Origin: Acidobacteriota bacterium
GTDB taxonomy: Bacteria; Acidobacteriota; Blastocatellia; RBC074
Reading direction: 5' to 3'
Length of the DNA: 37,019 nucleotides
Assembly: GCA_019639255.1 (NCBI GenBank)
Contig: JAHBSF010000057.1
Span: forward strand, 1-37,019
Program-made: the position numbers and the translations under genes
The notes under the pieces: generated by a model
What the model saw: only the letters and a program-made list of their open reading frames with translations
Databases searched by the model: none
What the model was told of the DNA's origin: nothing
Part shown: piece by piece, positions 26,079 to 36,956 of the stretch
How positions within the stretch are numbered: position 1 is the stretch's first letter
How the letters are laid out: every line of letters starts with the position of its first letter

Positions 26079-29000
26079 ATGACAGTGAACGACCGATCGA
26101 ATGTTAAACAGCGGCTTGAGAATCTGTTGCGGCAGCGCATCGTGATAATCGACGGCGCGATGGGCACCATGATTCAGCGCTACACGCTCGATGAATCTGC
26201 ATATAAGGGTGAGCGTTTTCGCGACTGGCCGCACGACCTGAAGGGCAACAACGATCTGCTCGCGCTGACGCGGCCAGAGGTCATAGCGGAAATACACCGG
26301 GAGTATCTCGACGCGGGCGCCGACATAATCGAAACCAATACATTCAACGCGCAGGCCATATCGCTTTCGGATTACAAAATGGAAGCCCTGGCCTACGAAA
26401 TCAACCTCGAAGCCGCCAGACTTGCGCGCCGCGCCGTGGATGAATTCGTATCGGAAAATCCGGGCGCCGATCGATTTGTCGCCGGATCTCTGGGGCCTGC
26501 CAATCGCTCGGCCTCGCTGTCGCCCGATGTAAACAACCCGGCCTTTCGCGCCGTAACATTCGATCAGCTCGTAGATGCTTATTACGATCAGGCGCGCGGA
26601 CTGCTCGACGGCGGCTCCGATATTCTGATAGTCGAAACGGTATTCGATACGCTCAATTCAAAAGCGGCGCTGTTCGCCATATCGAAGCTCTTCGATGAAA
26701 TCGGTTACGCCGTTCCCGTGATGTGTTCGTTCACGATCACGGATCTGAGCGGGCGCACGCTTTCGGGGCAAACTGTGGAGGCTTACTGGAACTCGGTTTC
26801 GCACTTTGATGTGCTGAGCATCGGCATCAACTGCGCTCTCGGGCCGAAGGAAATGCGGCCGTTCATAGAAGAACTCGCGGCGATTGCGCCGGTTTACGTC
26901 AGTTGTTATCCGAATGCGGGATTGCCCGATCCGCTCTCGCCCACGGGATTTCCCGAGACGCCCGAAACCTTCGCGCCGCAACTGAGGGATTGGGCCGCAG
27001 AAGGTTGGCTCAATTTCGTGGGGGGGTGCTGCGGGACTACGCCCGATCACATACGGGCAATCGCCGCTGCGGTCAAAGACTGCCGGCCGCGAAAAGCGCC
27101 GGGGATTGAACCCTATTTGCGACTGAGCGGGCTCGAAGCGTTGACGCTGCGGCCCGACACCAATTTCGTCAACATAGGCGAGCGCACAAACGTTACGGGT
27201 TCGCCCAGGTTCGCAAAACTCATACTTGCCGGACAGTTTGAAGAAGCGGCGGCTGTGGCCCGGCAGCAGGTCGACAACGGCGCGCAGTTGATAGACGTGA
27301 ACATGGACGAGGGCATGCTCGATTCCCAGGCGGCGATGACGCATTTCCTCAACCTGATCGCCACAGAGCCCGACATTGCGCGCGTGCCCGTGGTCATCGA
27401 CAGTTCGAAGTGGTCCGTAATAGAAGCCGGGTTGAAATGCATTCAGGGCAAGGGCGTAGTCAATTCCATCAGCCTGAAGGAAGGCGAAGACGGATTCATC
27501 GAACAGGCCAGACTCATTCGGCGCTACGGCGCGGCCGTAATCGTCATGGCTTTCGACGAGCGCGGGCAGGCCGATAGTTTCGAACGCAAGACGGAAATCT
27601 GCGCGCGCGCCTACAGGATACTGACCGAAACCGTCGGCTTTCCGCCGCAGGACATCATCTTCGATCCGAACATATTGACGGTTGCAACCGGCATAGAAGA
27701 ACACAACGATTATGCGGTTGCGTTCATAGAAGCGACGCGCTGGATCAAACGGAATCTGCCGGGCGCAAAAGTAAGCGGCGGGGTCAGCAACATTTCGTTT
27801 TCGTTTCGCGGCAACAACGCCGTGCGCGAGGCCATGCATTCGGCTTTTCTGTACCACGCAATCCGCGCCGGGCTGGATATGGGCATAGTCAACGCCGGAC
27901 AGCTCGCCGTTTACGACGAAATCCCGAAGGATCTGCTCGAACTCGTAGAAGACGTGCTGCTCAACCGCCGCCCCGACGCTACGGAACGCCTGATTGCTTT
28001 CGCCGAATCGGTCAAACAGCAGGACAGGGTTGCGGTAAGGGAGGATGCGTGGCGCGAAGCGCCCGTAGAGGATCGGCTTGCTCACGCGCTGGTGAAGGGA
28101 ATCGCGGATTATGTAGAGGCCGATGCGGAGGAAGCGCGCCAGAAGCTCGGCCGTCCGCTTGCGGTTATAGAAGGGCCGCTGATGGACGGTATGAATACGG
28201 TGGGAGACCTGTTCGGCTCGGGCAAGATGTTTCTGCCGCAGGTAGTCAAAAGCGCGCGCGTGATGAAAAGGGCCGTGGCCTATCTTCAGCCGTTTATGGA
28301 AGCCGAACGCGCAGCGGGCGGAGCGCAGGCGCAGGGAAGGGTGCTGCTTGCCACGGTCAAGGGCGACGTGCACGACATAGGCAAGAACATCGTCGGCGTA
28401 GTGTTGCGGTGCAACAACTATGAAGTGATAGATCTGGGCGTAATGGTTTCGTCGGAGAAGATCCTGAAAGCTGCGCGCGACGGCCAGGTCGATGTCGTCG
28501 GACTGAGCGGACTGATTACGCCGTCTCTGGACGAGATGGCGCACGTCGCAAGAGAGCTTCAGCGCGAGGGATTCACCCTGCCGCTGCTTATCGGCGGAGC
28601 GACTACGAGCCGCGTGCATACTGCGGTCAAGATTGCGCCGCATTACGAACCTCCGGTCGTGCACGTGCTCGACGCTTCGCGCGCGGTCGGCGTGGTGGGA
28701 AAACTCATCAGCGCCGAGCATCGCGCCGATTACGCTTTTGCAAACGAGCGCGAGCAGCAGCGCGACCGCGCTCGCCACGAAGCGAATCAGGCGGAACGCG
28801 AGCTTGTTCCACTCGATGCGGCGCGCGCACGGCGCGCACCCATCGTTTGGCGTGCTGATGACGTTGCGGCTCCCTCGTTCACCGGCGTGCGCGTGCTTGA
28901 CGACGTGCCGTTGTCGGAGCTTGCGCCGTACATAGACTGGACGCCGTTTTTCGCCGCGTGGGAGTTGCGCGGCGTTTATCCGAAGATACTGGATGATCCA

Positions 29001-29798
29001 AGACTAGGCGCGCGCGCAACAGAGCTTTTTAAGGATGCGCAGGCGTTGCTCGGTGAAATCGTGGGGAAAAAGCTGCTGCGTGCGCGCGGCGTTTATGGTT
29101 TCTTTCCTGCCGCAGGCGCGGGCGACGATATTGAAATTTATACGGATCAATCGCGCAGCGAACGGCTTAAAGTCCTTCATACATTGCGGCAGCAGGGCGA
29201 GCGCGGAGCCGCACAGCCGCTCGTTGCGCTTGCGGATTTCGTCGCGCCGCGCGAGACGGGACTCTGTGATTATGTCGGCGGATTCGTAGTCACGACGGGT
29301 GAAGGGCTCGAAGAGTTGTGCGAGCGTTTCGAGCGCGAGCACGACGATTACAATTCGATTATGGCCAAGGCGCTTGCGGATCGTCTGGCGGAGGCTTTTG
29401 CAGAGTGGCTGCACCGCAGGGCGAGGGAAGACTGGGGTTACGGTAGGAATGAAAACCTGAGTCCGGAAGACCTGATCCGCGAGCGGTATCGCGGTATACG
29501 GCCCGCGCCCGGGTATCCTGCGTGTCCCGATCACACGGAAAAAAGAACGCTGTTTGATCTGCTGGGGGCCGAGGCTGCCGTGGGTGTAACTCTGACCGAG
29601 AGTTACGCGATGTGGCCCGCGAGTTCGGTCTCGGGGCTTTACTTTGCGCATCCCGAAGCCCGATATTTCACGCTTGGAAAGATCGGACGCGACCAGGTAG
29701 AGGATTACGCACTTCGCAAAGCGATGACGGTGGATGAAGTCGAGCGGTGGCTTGCGCCCAATCTCGGGTATGAACAGGCGATGGTGAAGGGAGAGTAA
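26079..29798 (+). CDS. metH: Cobalamin-dependent methionine synthase MetH
   Basis: A 1239-residue four-module enzyme that moves a methyl group from methyl-THF through cobalamin to homocysteine. Module 1 (to about 335): [13 protein letters not shown], zinc Cys in [11 protein letters not shown] and [13 protein letters not shown]. Module 2 (about 360-625), the pterin domain: [16 protein letters not shown] and VNMDEGMLD. Module 3 (about 650-890), the B12 domain: GDVHDIGKN with the cobalt ligand His765, then [15 protein letters not shown] and LLIGGATTS. Module 4 (about 915-1239), the reactivation domain that binds AdoMet: [15 protein letters not shown] and [15 protein letters not shown]. The length is close to E. 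coli MetH. The start has GGAAAG upstream. Its first module is a paralogue of the N-terminal half of the preceding gene. I recognise no cobalamin riboswitch upstream. Confidence 0.98.
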   Translation: MTVNDRSNVKQRLENLLRQRIVIIDGAMGTMIQRYTLDESAYKGERFRDWPHDLKGNNDLLALTRPEVIAEIHREYLDAGADIIETNTFNAQAISLSDYKMEALAYEINLEAARLARRAVDEFVSENPGADRFVAGSLGPANRSASLSPDVNNPAFRAVTFDQLVDAYYDQARGLLDGGSDILIVETVFDTLNSKAALFAISKLFDEIGYAVPVMCSFTITDLSGRTLSGQTVEAYWNSVSHFDVLSIGINCALGPKEMRPFIEELAAIAPVYVSCYPNAGLPDPLSPTGFPETPETFAPQLRDWAAEGWLNFVGGCCGTTPDHIRAIAAAVKDCRPRKAPGIEPYLRLSGLEALTLRPDTNFVNIGERTNVTGSPRFAKLILAGQFEEAAAVARQQVDNGAQLIDVNMDEGMLDSQAAMTHFLNLIATEPDIARVPVVIDSSKWSVIEAGLKCIQGKGVVNSISLKEGEDGFIEQARLIRRYGAAVIVMAFDERGQADSFERKTEICARAYRILTETVGFPPQDIIFDPNILTVATGIEEHNDYAVAFIEATRWIKRNLPGAKVSGGVSNISFSFRGNNAVREAMHSAFLYHAIRAGLDMGIVNAGQLAVYDEIPKDLLELVEDVLLNRRPDATERLIAFAESVKQQDRVAVREDAWREAPVEDRLAHALVKGIADYVEADAEEARQKLGRPLAVIEGPLMDGMNTVGDLFGSGKMFLPQVVKSARVMKRAVAYLQPFMEAERAAGGAQAQGRVLLATVKGDVHDIGKNIVGVVLRCNNYEVIDLGVMVSSEKILKAARDGQVDVVGLSGLITPSLDEMAHVARELQREGFTLPLLIGGATTSRVHTAVKIAPHYEPPVVHVLDASRAVGVVGKLISAEHRADYAFANEREQQRDRARHEANQAERELVPLDAARARRAPIVWRADDVAAPSFTGVRVLDDVPLSELAPYIDWTPFFAAWELRGVYPKILDDPRLGARATELFKDAQALLGEIVGKKLLRARGVYGFFPAAGAGDDIEIYTDQSRSERLKVLHTLRQQGERGAAQPLVALADFVAPRETGLCDYVGGFVVTTGEGLEELCERFEREHDDYNSIMAKALADRLAEAFAEWLHRRAREDWGYGRNENLSPEDLIRERYRGIRPAPGYPACPDHTEKRTLFDLLGAEAAVGVTLTESYAMWPASSVSGLYFAHPEARYFTLGKIGRDQVEDYALRKAMTVDEVERWLAPNLGYEQAMVKGE

Positions 29799-29800
29799 GA

Positions 29801-29893
29801 GAGATAACGGAACAGACGAAAATAGACGAAACAAACGAAAAGAATGGTTATTTTGTTTATTCCGTCTATTTTCGTCTGTTCCGTTATCCCTCT
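29801..29893. repeat. Family 1 hairpin after metH
   Basis: GAGATAACGGAACAGACGAA with following units pairs with TTATTCCGTCTATTTTCG and TCTGTTCCGTTATC with few mismatches over about 40 bp. It begins right after the metH stop and ends where the small palindrome around the rluB start begins. Confidence 0.88.
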
Positions 29894-29910
29894 TCCATGT
29901 TATGGAAGAG
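29890..29910. promoter_or_regulatory. Perfect palindrome enclosing the rluB start codon
   Basis: CTCTTCCAT (29890-29898), loop GTT and ATGGAAGAG (29902-29910) form a 9-bp perfect hairpin. The right arm begins with the start codon of the pseudouridine synthase gene. No Shine-Dalgarno is visible upstream because the region is occupied by the family 1 hairpin. In mRNA the start codon would be paired. Confidence 0.6.
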
Positions 29911-30666
29911 CGTTTGCAGAAGCTGATGGCGGCGGCGGGGATAGCGTCGCGCCGCAAGGCCGAGGAACTGATCCTTGCCGGAGCGGTGACGGTCAACGGG
30001 CGTGTGGTCAGGGAACTCGGGACGAAGGCCGATCCCGAGCGCGATCACATAAAGGTCAACGGCAAGCTGATAAATACGAAACTTGCTCGTCAGGAAAAAA
30101 TCTATCTGCTGCTCAACAAGCCTGCGGGTTTTCTGACGAGCACATCGGACCCGAAGAACCGGCCGCTTGTGATTGATTTGATAGGTAAGCATCGCGGAAA
30201 GGTGCATCCGGTCGGAAGGCTGGATTTCAACAGCGAGGGATTGCTGCTGCTGACCAATGACGGGGAGTTCACGCATCTGGTTTCCTCGGCGGCATCGAAG
30301 GTGCCGAAGCGCTATGAAGTGAAGGTAAAGGGGCGGCCCGTCGAGGAGCAGATAGCGCTTTTGCGGCGCGGCGTAGTTATAGACGGGGTAAAGACCGCGC
30401 CTGCGGAGATACGCGAGTTGAGCGCAACTGCGTCCAACACGTGGTATGAAGTTGTTTTGTATGAGGGCAGGAATCAGCAGATACGCAAAATGTTCGATTC
30501 GATCGGGCACAGCGTGATGAGGCTGCGGCGCGTTGCGATCGGTTCCATAGGCGGCGCGGGGTTGCGGCCGGGCGAGTGGCGCGAACTGGAAAAACGGGAA
30601 GTCGACCGGTTGTTGCGCTTGCGCCGCGCGGGGAAGCCTGTTGTGCAGCGCTATCCAAAAGCTTGA
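29902..30666 (+). CDS. rluB: Ribosomal large subunit pseudouridine synthase, RluB/RsuA family
   Basis: A 254-residue RNA-modifying enzyme. Residues 1-60 form an S4 RNA-binding domain (RLQKLMAAAGIASRRKAEEL, GAVTVNGRVV). The catalytic domain has the family motif GRLDFNSEGLLLLTNDG with the nucleophile Asp108, and NKPAGFLTSTSD and YEGRNQQIRKMFDSIGHSV as further hallmarks. RluB modifies U2605 of 23S rRNA in E. coli; RluE, RluF and RsuA are close relatives, so the exact target is inferred. The basic C-terminal tail resembles RluB. The ATG at 29902 fits the family start exactly even though it lacks a Shine-Dalgarno. The next gene starts 76 bases later. Confidence 0.9.
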   Translation: MEERLQKLMAAAGIASRRKAEELILAGAVTVNGRVVRELGTKADPERDHIKVNGKLINTKLARQEKIYLLLNKPAGFLTSTSDPKNRPLVIDLIGKHRGKVHPVGRLDFNSEGLLLLTNDGEFTHLVSSAASKVPKRYEVKVKGRPVEEQIALLRRGVVIDGVKTAPAEIRELSATASNTWYEVVLYEGRNQQIRKMFDSIGHSVMRLRRVAIGSIGGAGLRPGEWRELEKREVDRLLRLRRAGKPVVQRYPKA

Positions 30667-30742
30667 CAGTGAGTTGCGGATAACTATAGAGTTTTGCGGA
30701 AGTCGTCGCAGCCGCGGCTTTCAGGAATTTGCAGGAAGCGTA

Positions 30743-31618
30743 ATGGAAATTCTCCTTGCCGACAGTCTTGGGTTTTGCATGGGCGTCAAACGCGCCGTGG
30801 ATCTGGCCTATCTTGCGCGCGAACGGTCGGGCGGATTACCCATAGTGACGCTCGGCCCGCTGATCCACAATACGCAGGAAACCGAGAGGCTTGCGGGCGA
30901 CGGCATATCGGCCGTAGATCCCGCGCAGCCGCCCGATTCGGGGATGGTGCTTATTCGCGCGCACGGCGTGGCGCCGCAGGCTTACGAGGAGTTGCGCGCA
31001 CGCGGGTTGAAGGTTTTTGACGGCACGTGTCCTTACGTCCATTATTCGCAGCGCAAGGCTTTGGAATTGAAGCGCGAGGGTTATGAAGTAGTCATTGTAG
31101 GGGATCGCAATCACCCTGAAATTCGCGGCATTCTCGGGTACATAGACGACGGGGCTTTTGTAGTAAAGAACGAGGAGGAAGCGCGTTTGCTGCCCGTGCT
31201 TGAGCGCGTCGGGGTCATAGCGCAGACCACGCTCAGCCCGGAGAAATACGCCGCCGTTTGCGATGTGTTGAGGGATCGGGCGCCTGAAGTGAAGGTATGC
31301 GAAACGATCTGCGACGCGACGGAAGAAAATCAGGCTGCGGTGCGGGATCTTGCGGGCGCGGTGGATCTGGTTTTCGTCATCGGCGGGCGTCACAGCGCCA
31401 ACAGCAACAAACTCGTGGATGCGGCGCGCAGCGCCGGTGCGCGCGCGATGCTGATTGAAACACCGGAGGAAATCGATCCGGCGGATCTTGAGCGGGTCGG
31501 GCGCGTGGGTGTGAGCGCCGGAGCTTCTACGCCGGACTGGATGATTGCGCGCGTAGTGGCCGAGCTTCACGAAATCGCGCAGCGGAAAGATAGAGCGAAC
31601 GCGGAATACACGGAATAA
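30743..31618 (+). CDS. ispH: 4-Hydroxy-3-methylbut-2-enyl diphosphate reductase IspH
   Basis: A 291-residue iron-sulfur enzyme for the last step of the MEP isoprenoid pathway, making IPP and DMAPP from HMBPP. The three cluster cysteines are Cys12 (LGFCMGVKRA), Cys96 (DGTCPYVH) and Cys190 (ETICDATEENQ). Substrate residues are also present: His42 (GPLIHN), His74 (RAHGV), and His124 and Glu126 (NHPEIRG), with SAGASTPDWM near the end. The ATG at 30743 is chosen because homologues begin with this strand and AGGA lies upstream. The last residues (about NAEYTE) are coded by the left arm of a degenerate family 1 repeat, so the tail has probably been rewritten by it. It likely shares a transcript with rluB. 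Confidence 0.97.
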   Translation: MEILLADSLGFCMGVKRAVDLAYLARERSGGLPIVTLGPLIHNTQETERLAGDGISAVDPAQPPDSGMVLIRAHGVAPQAYEELRARGLKVFDGTCPYVHYSQRKALELKREGYEVVIVGDRNHPEIRGILGYIDDGAFVVKNEEEARLLPVLERVGVIAQTTLSPEKYAAVCDVLRDRAPEVKVCETICDATEENQAAVRDLAGAVDLVFVIGGRHSANSNKLVDAARSAGARAMLIETPEEIDPADLERVGRVGVSAGASTPDWMIARVVAELHEIAQRKDRANAEYTE

Positions 31619-31690
31619 ACCGGAAATCACGGAAACGGGGATCATTATTCGGCGTATTCCGTTCGATTCAGCGTATCCGGCGGTTTCTCT
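31595..31690. repeat. Family 1 repeat, strongly degenerate
   Basis: GCGAACGCGGAATACACGGA, ATAAACCGGAAATCACGG and GAAACG on the left face GGCGTATTCCGTTCGATTCA and GCGTATCCGGCGG on the right. The 9-nt rhythm is still visible but pairing is poor. The left arm overlaps the end of ispH and contains its TAA. Confidence 0.5.
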
Positions 31691-31730
31691 TCAGTCCGCG
31701 TAAAATTACGCGCCGCCTGCAAATCCGCGT

Positions 31731-31760
31731 TTGGCAAATTGCGCGTAAAAGGTTTATAGT
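31731..31760 (+). promoter_or_regulatory. Promoter of rpsA
   Basis: TTGGCA (31731-31736), an 18-bp spacer and TATAGT (31755-31760) give good matches to the sigma-70 boxes. Transcription would start about 70 bases before the rpsA ATG, leaving a leader with an AGGAGG site at 31821-31826. Confidence 0.6.
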
Positions 31761-31839
31761 TCGTTTTCTCTGAAGAAAATTTCAGATGCGGCGATTTACA
31801 GAAGGCCGCACAGTCTGCCTAGGAGGAAGTCCAGTTTCA

Positions 31840-33702
<1,863 letters not shown>

Positions 33703-33740
33703 TCTGGGGCGCGAGGCCCTCGCTCGTGACAAACGGGTGA

Positions 33741-33822
33741 GAATTCGGAACAAACGGAGTAAACGGAAAGAACGGAACGCCCCGGCGTTCCCGTGATTTC
33801 CGTTTATTCCGTTTATTCGCTG
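33741..33822. repeat. Family 1 hairpin after rpsA
   Basis: GAATTCGGAACAAACGGAGT, AAACGGAAAG and AACGGAACGCC face CGGCGTTCCCGTGATTTCCG, TTTATTCCG and TTTATTCG. The centre GAACGCCCCGGCGTTC makes a GC-rich tip. The copy lies between rpsA and sppA, ending about 30 bases before the sppA start. Confidence 0.8.
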
Positions 33823-33853
33823 TTTGCCCGGGTTTGCGGGCGCGACAAATGGA

Positions 33854-34789
33854 ATGAACCGAAGCAGTCTCATCTGGATATTCATCATCGCCGGCGTGAT
33901 GATGGTCGGATTCAGCATCGTTCTGATATTCGGCGCAGTGCTGATGTCGGACGACGGCGGATTCAGCGGCGGGAGCGGCGACCGCATCGCCGTGATTCCC
34001 GTCGAGGGCGTCATCAATGATGAAACGGCCAAACGCGTCAACCGGCACCTTAAGCAGTACGGCGCCGACCGCAGAGTCAAGGCCATACTCCTGCGCGTAG
34101 ACAGCCCCGGCGGCGGAGTCGCCGCATCGCAGGAGATTTACCGCGAAGTCAAGCGGGTCAAGGAAGACAAGAAAAAGAAGATCGTAGTCTCGATGGGCAC
34201 CGTAGCCGCCTCGGGCGGATACTACATCGCGGCGCCTGCCGACTGGATCGTGGCCAATCCGGGAACCATTACGGGAAGCATCGGGGTGATCGCCGAGTGG
34301 ATCAATTTCAGGGATCTGGCGGCGTGGGCCAAGATCAGGCCCGAGGTATTCAAAAGCGGCGAGTTCAAGGATACGGGATCGCCGACGCGCGAGATGTCGC
34401 CGCGCGAACGCGAATACTTTCAGGCTATGATCCTGGAACTCTACAACCAGTTCGTAGCGGCGGTTGTGGATGGACGCACGGGCCGCAAGGAACTCGACGC
34501 CGAGCGCGTGCGCAAACTCGCCGACGGGCGCGTATATACCGGACAGGCTGCGGTCGATAACGGTCTGGCGGACGCCGTGGGCAACTACGAGGATGCGGTG
34601 CGCGAAACGGCCCGCCTGGTCGGCATCAGGGGCGAGCCGCAGGTAATTACTCCGCCGCGTCCGCGCAAGGGGTTTTCGCTGCTCGACCTTCTGGGCGGCT
34701 CGAATCTCGAAGGGCTGCTGCCGAGCCGGATTCCGGATCACATCGGCGAGATCGATACGTCGGTGAAATTCAAATATCAGTGGAAGTGA
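33854..34789 (+). CDS. sppA: Signal peptide peptidase SppA
   Basis: A 311-residue membrane serine protease of the short SppA type (S49 family), which degrades signal peptides left in the membrane. One membrane anchor spans about residues 6-30. The catalytic pair is Ser120 in GTVAASGGYYIA and most likely Lys172 in FKSGEFKDTGSP. LRVDSPGGGVAASQEIY and NPGTITGSIGVIAEW are family hallmarks, and the C-terminal VYTGQAAVDNGLADAVGNYEDAV is also typical. The ATG at 33854 is chosen because the anchor begins right after it; an in-frame start at 33824 would add ten residues. No strong Shine-Dalgarno is seen. The family 1 hairpin just upstream separates it from rpsA. Confidence 0.93.
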   Translation: MNRSSLIWIFIIAGVMMVGFSIVLIFGAVLMSDDGGFSGGSGDRIAVIPVEGVINDETAKRVNRHLKQYGADRRVKAILLRVDSPGGGVAASQEIYREVKRVKEDKKKKIVVSMGTVAASGGYYIAAPADWIVANPGTITGSIGVIAEWINFRDLAAWAKIRPEVFKSGEFKDTGSPTREMSPREREYFQAMILELYNQFVAAVVDGRTGRKELDAERVRKLADGRVYTGQAAVDNGLADAVGNYEDAVRETARLVGIRGEPQVITPPRPRKGFSLLDLLGGSNLEGLLPSRIPDHIGEIDTSVKFKYQWK

Positions 34790-34851
34790 ACGCAGCGATT
34801 TCGGTGACGCGCACGCCGGCAGTTGGGCGTCGGTCGCGACGAGGAGGAGCG

Positions 34852-35217
34852 ATGACCAAGGCAGAACTCGTGGAAGAGGTAGCCCGCGCCGCAGAATTGA
34901 CCAAGAAGGACTCCGAAGTGATTGTAGAGGAGGTCTTCAAGAACATCATCCAGGCCCTCAATCGGGGCGAGAAGATAGAACTGCGCGGATTCGGCTCGTT
35001 CCGCGTCCGCCAGCGCGATGCGCGACGCGGGCGCAATCCGAAGACCGGCGCTCCCGTAGACATTCCGGCCAAACGCGTTCCGTACTTCAAGCCGGGTAAG
35101 GAACTCAAGGAACTCATAAACGTGGACGGGGCGAGCGAGGCCGAAGCCGCACCTGCTGAACCCGTCGACGCGGGCCCGGAATCCGCAGCCGCTCCTGCGG
35201 GCGAAAATCCGGCCTGA
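34852..35217 (+). CDS. HU/IHF-family DNA-binding protein
   Basis: A 121-residue nucleoid protein. Residues 1-91 are a complete HU/IHF fold: MTKAELVEEVARAAELTKKD helices, then the beta arm with ELRGFGSFRVRQRDARRGRN and PKTGAPVDIPAKRVPYFKPGK, whose Arg/Pro tip bends DNA. Residues 92-121 are an extra Ala/Pro/Glu-rich acidic tail absent from E. coli HU. The ATG at 34852 follows GAGGAGG by a few bases; an in-frame start at 34780 would overlap the sppA end and is unlikely. Whether it acts more like HU or IHF cannot be read from this sequence alone. Confidence 0.93.
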   Translation: MTKAELVEEVARAAELTKKDSEVIVEEVFKNIIQALNRGEKIELRGFGSFRVRQRDARRGRNPKTGAPVDIPAKRVPYFKPGKELKELINVDGASEAEAAPAEPVDAGPESAAAPAGENPA

Positions 35218-35262
35218 AGCGTCTGCCTGAAGCGGCTTCCCGACCGGACGAGTTAGAGCGTT

Positions 35263-35757
35263 ATGACGGATTTTCTCTGGAGCCCCTGGCGCGCCGCTTA
35301 CGTTTCGGGACAGTCGCCGGGGACCGGTTGCGTATTCTGCCGGTTGAAAGCGGAGCCGGAGCTTGACGACAAACGGCATGTACTCCACCGCGGACGATTC
35401 AACTTCGTTGTACTGAACCTCTATCCGTATACGAGCGGGCATCTGCTGATTGCCCCCTACGAACATCTGTCGCGGCCGAGCAAAGCCCTTAAACCCGCGA
35501 CCGATGAGATGATGGATCTGGCGATTCGGGCCGAACTCGCGCTCGAAGCCGAGTACGGGCCCGACGGATTCAACCTCGGGATGAACCTCGGACGCGCGGC
35601 CGGCGCCGGCGTCGCTGACCATTATCATCTGCACGTCCTGCCGCGCTGGATCGGAGACGCCAACTTCACGACCACAGTCGGCGAGACGCGGGTGCTGTCG
35701 GAGAACCTATCCGATACGTACCGCAAATTGAAACGGCATTTTCGAGAATCGGCATAA
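35263..35757 (+). CDS. HIT family nucleotide hydrolase/transferase
   Basis: A 164-residue HIT-fold protein. The histidine triad is His120-His122-His124 in ADHYHLHVLPRW, and the FNLGMNLGRAAGAGV loop before it is normal for the family. MTDFLWSPWRAAYV at the start and Cys23/Cys26 (CVFC) match the subgroup similar to bacterial AP4A phosphorylase-like HIT proteins. It probably cleaves or transfers nucleotides from dinucleoside polyphosphates or nucleoside phosphoramidates; the substrate is not known. It follows the HU gene by 45 bases and is probably in the same transcript. The ATG has only a weak upstream AGAG. Confidence 0.93.
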   Translation: MTDFLWSPWRAAYVSGQSPGTGCVFCRLKAEPELDDKRHVLHRGRFNFVVLNLYPYTSGHLLIAPYEHLSRPSKALKPATDEMMDLAIRAELALEAEYGPDGFNLGMNLGRAAGAGVADHYHLHVLPRWIGDANFTTTVGETRVLSENLSDTYRKLKRHFRESA

Positions 35758-35846
35758 GGCTGAGCTGGAGAAGAAAGCGCCGCAGCGCCGGAGTTGGAAG
35801 AAGGCGCTGATTACCCCTCTCTTACAATCGACGAGTGAGGTGATTT

Positions 35847-36929
35847 ATGAATCGACCTGCCGAAGTTTCGGGGCCGACGCTCTGTTCGGCCTTCCTCCTC
35901 CTGCTTTTCTGCTTTGCGCCCGCGCTCGCACAAACTCCACAAACCGGCGCCGGAAATCCGAATTCCGGCCGCTCAGCTTCCGCAAACACTTCGCATACCG
36001 TGAGGGGCAAAGTTTATCTGCCCAGCGGCGGCGTGCCCGATCAGCGCATACGCGTCGTGCTTGAACTGAGCACGGGAGGCGTGGCGGGCGAAACCTTCAC
36101 CGACTCGATCGGCAATTTTGAGTTCCGCTCGCTGCCCGGAAATACCTACCGCGTAGTTGTTCCCTCAGACCAGCAGAGCTACGAGACTACGACCGAAACC
36201 ATAGAAGTATTCGGTTCGCTGTCGCGCACCTTTATGGTGAATGTGTTTTTGCGGGACAAGGACGCGGTTCTGGAGTCCAGGCCCACAAACCATATACTCA
36301 CCGTCGCCGATTTGCAGGAAGTTCCTAAGGACGCGAAAAAGGCGTATGAACAGGGCCTTAAACGCGCGCGGGAGTCCAAGCACGCCGACGCCGTAAAACA
36401 TTTTCAGAAGGCGGTTGGGCACTTCCCCGATTACCTGCACGCGCTCAATAAACTGGGCGAACAGTACCTGATGCTCAATCAAACTGAGGATGCGCGGGCG
36501 ATTTTTGAGCGGGCGCTGGGCATAAGCGAGAAATACCCGCTGCCGCACATCAACCTCGGGATAATACTCGTGCAGCAGAAGCAGTTCGACGAGGCCATCA
36601 GCCACTTCGAATCCGCCAACCGCATCGACGAAACCTACCCGATGTGCCATCTCAACCTGGGACTCGCGCTGATGGAAAAACAGCCCGCAGACCTGGACCG
36701 CGCCGAAAAGGAACTCGTGCGCGCAGTAGCGCTCGGCGGGCGGGAGTTCAGCTACGTCCGGCTCTACCTGTTTAACCTCAACTGGCGGAGGCAGTCGCTT
36801 GACAAGGCCGCCGAACAACTCGAAGCCTACCTGAAGGAATCCCCCGGCGCCCAGAACGCCCCTCAGGTGCGCGAAAAACTCGATGCGCTGAAAAAGAAAA
36901 TCGCCGAGGATAAGGTCGGCAAACCCTGA
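35847..36929 (+). CDS. Secreted TPR protein with carboxypeptidase-regulatory-like domain
   Basis: A 360-residue exported protein. The signal peptide (about 1-29, LCSAFLLLLFCFAPALAQ) is followed by a low-complexity stretch. Residues about 50-130 form a carboxypeptidase regulatory-like or CNA-B-like beta domain (RGKVYLPSGGVPDQRIRVVL, TDSIGNFEFRSLPGNTYRVV). Residues about 163-345 form tetratricopeptide repeats (AYEQGLKRARESKHADAVKH, LGEQYLMLNQTEDARAIFE, PHINLGIILVQQKQFDEAI, AAEQLEAYLKESPG). It probably binds other proteins at the cell surface or in the periplasm; the partner is unknown. GAGGTGA upstream supports the ATG at 35847. Proteins joining these two domains are common in Acidobacteria. 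Confidence 0.85.
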   Translation: MNRPAEVSGPTLCSAFLLLLFCFAPALAQTPQTGAGNPNSGRSASANTSHTVRGKVYLPSGGVPDQRIRVVLELSTGGVAGETFTDSIGNFEFRSLPGNTYRVVVPSDQQSYETTTETIEVFGSLSRTFMVNVFLRDKDAVLESRPTNHILTVADLQEVPKDAKKAYEQGLKRARESKHADAVKHFQKAVGHFPDYLHALNKLGEQYLMLNQTEDARAIFERALGISEKYPLPHINLGIILVQQKQFDEAISHFESANRIDETYPMCHLNLGLALMEKQPADLDRAEKELVRAVALGGREFSYVRLYLFNLNWRRQSLDKAAEQLEAYLKESPGAQNAPQVREKLDALKKKIAEDKVGKP

Positions 36930-36956
36930 CCTATAACGGCAAAGTAGTGGGAAACA

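Noticed and set aside
26658-28778. 706-codon open frame opposite metH
   Set aside because: It is an antisense shadow of metH, with no recognisable domain and no ribosome binding site.
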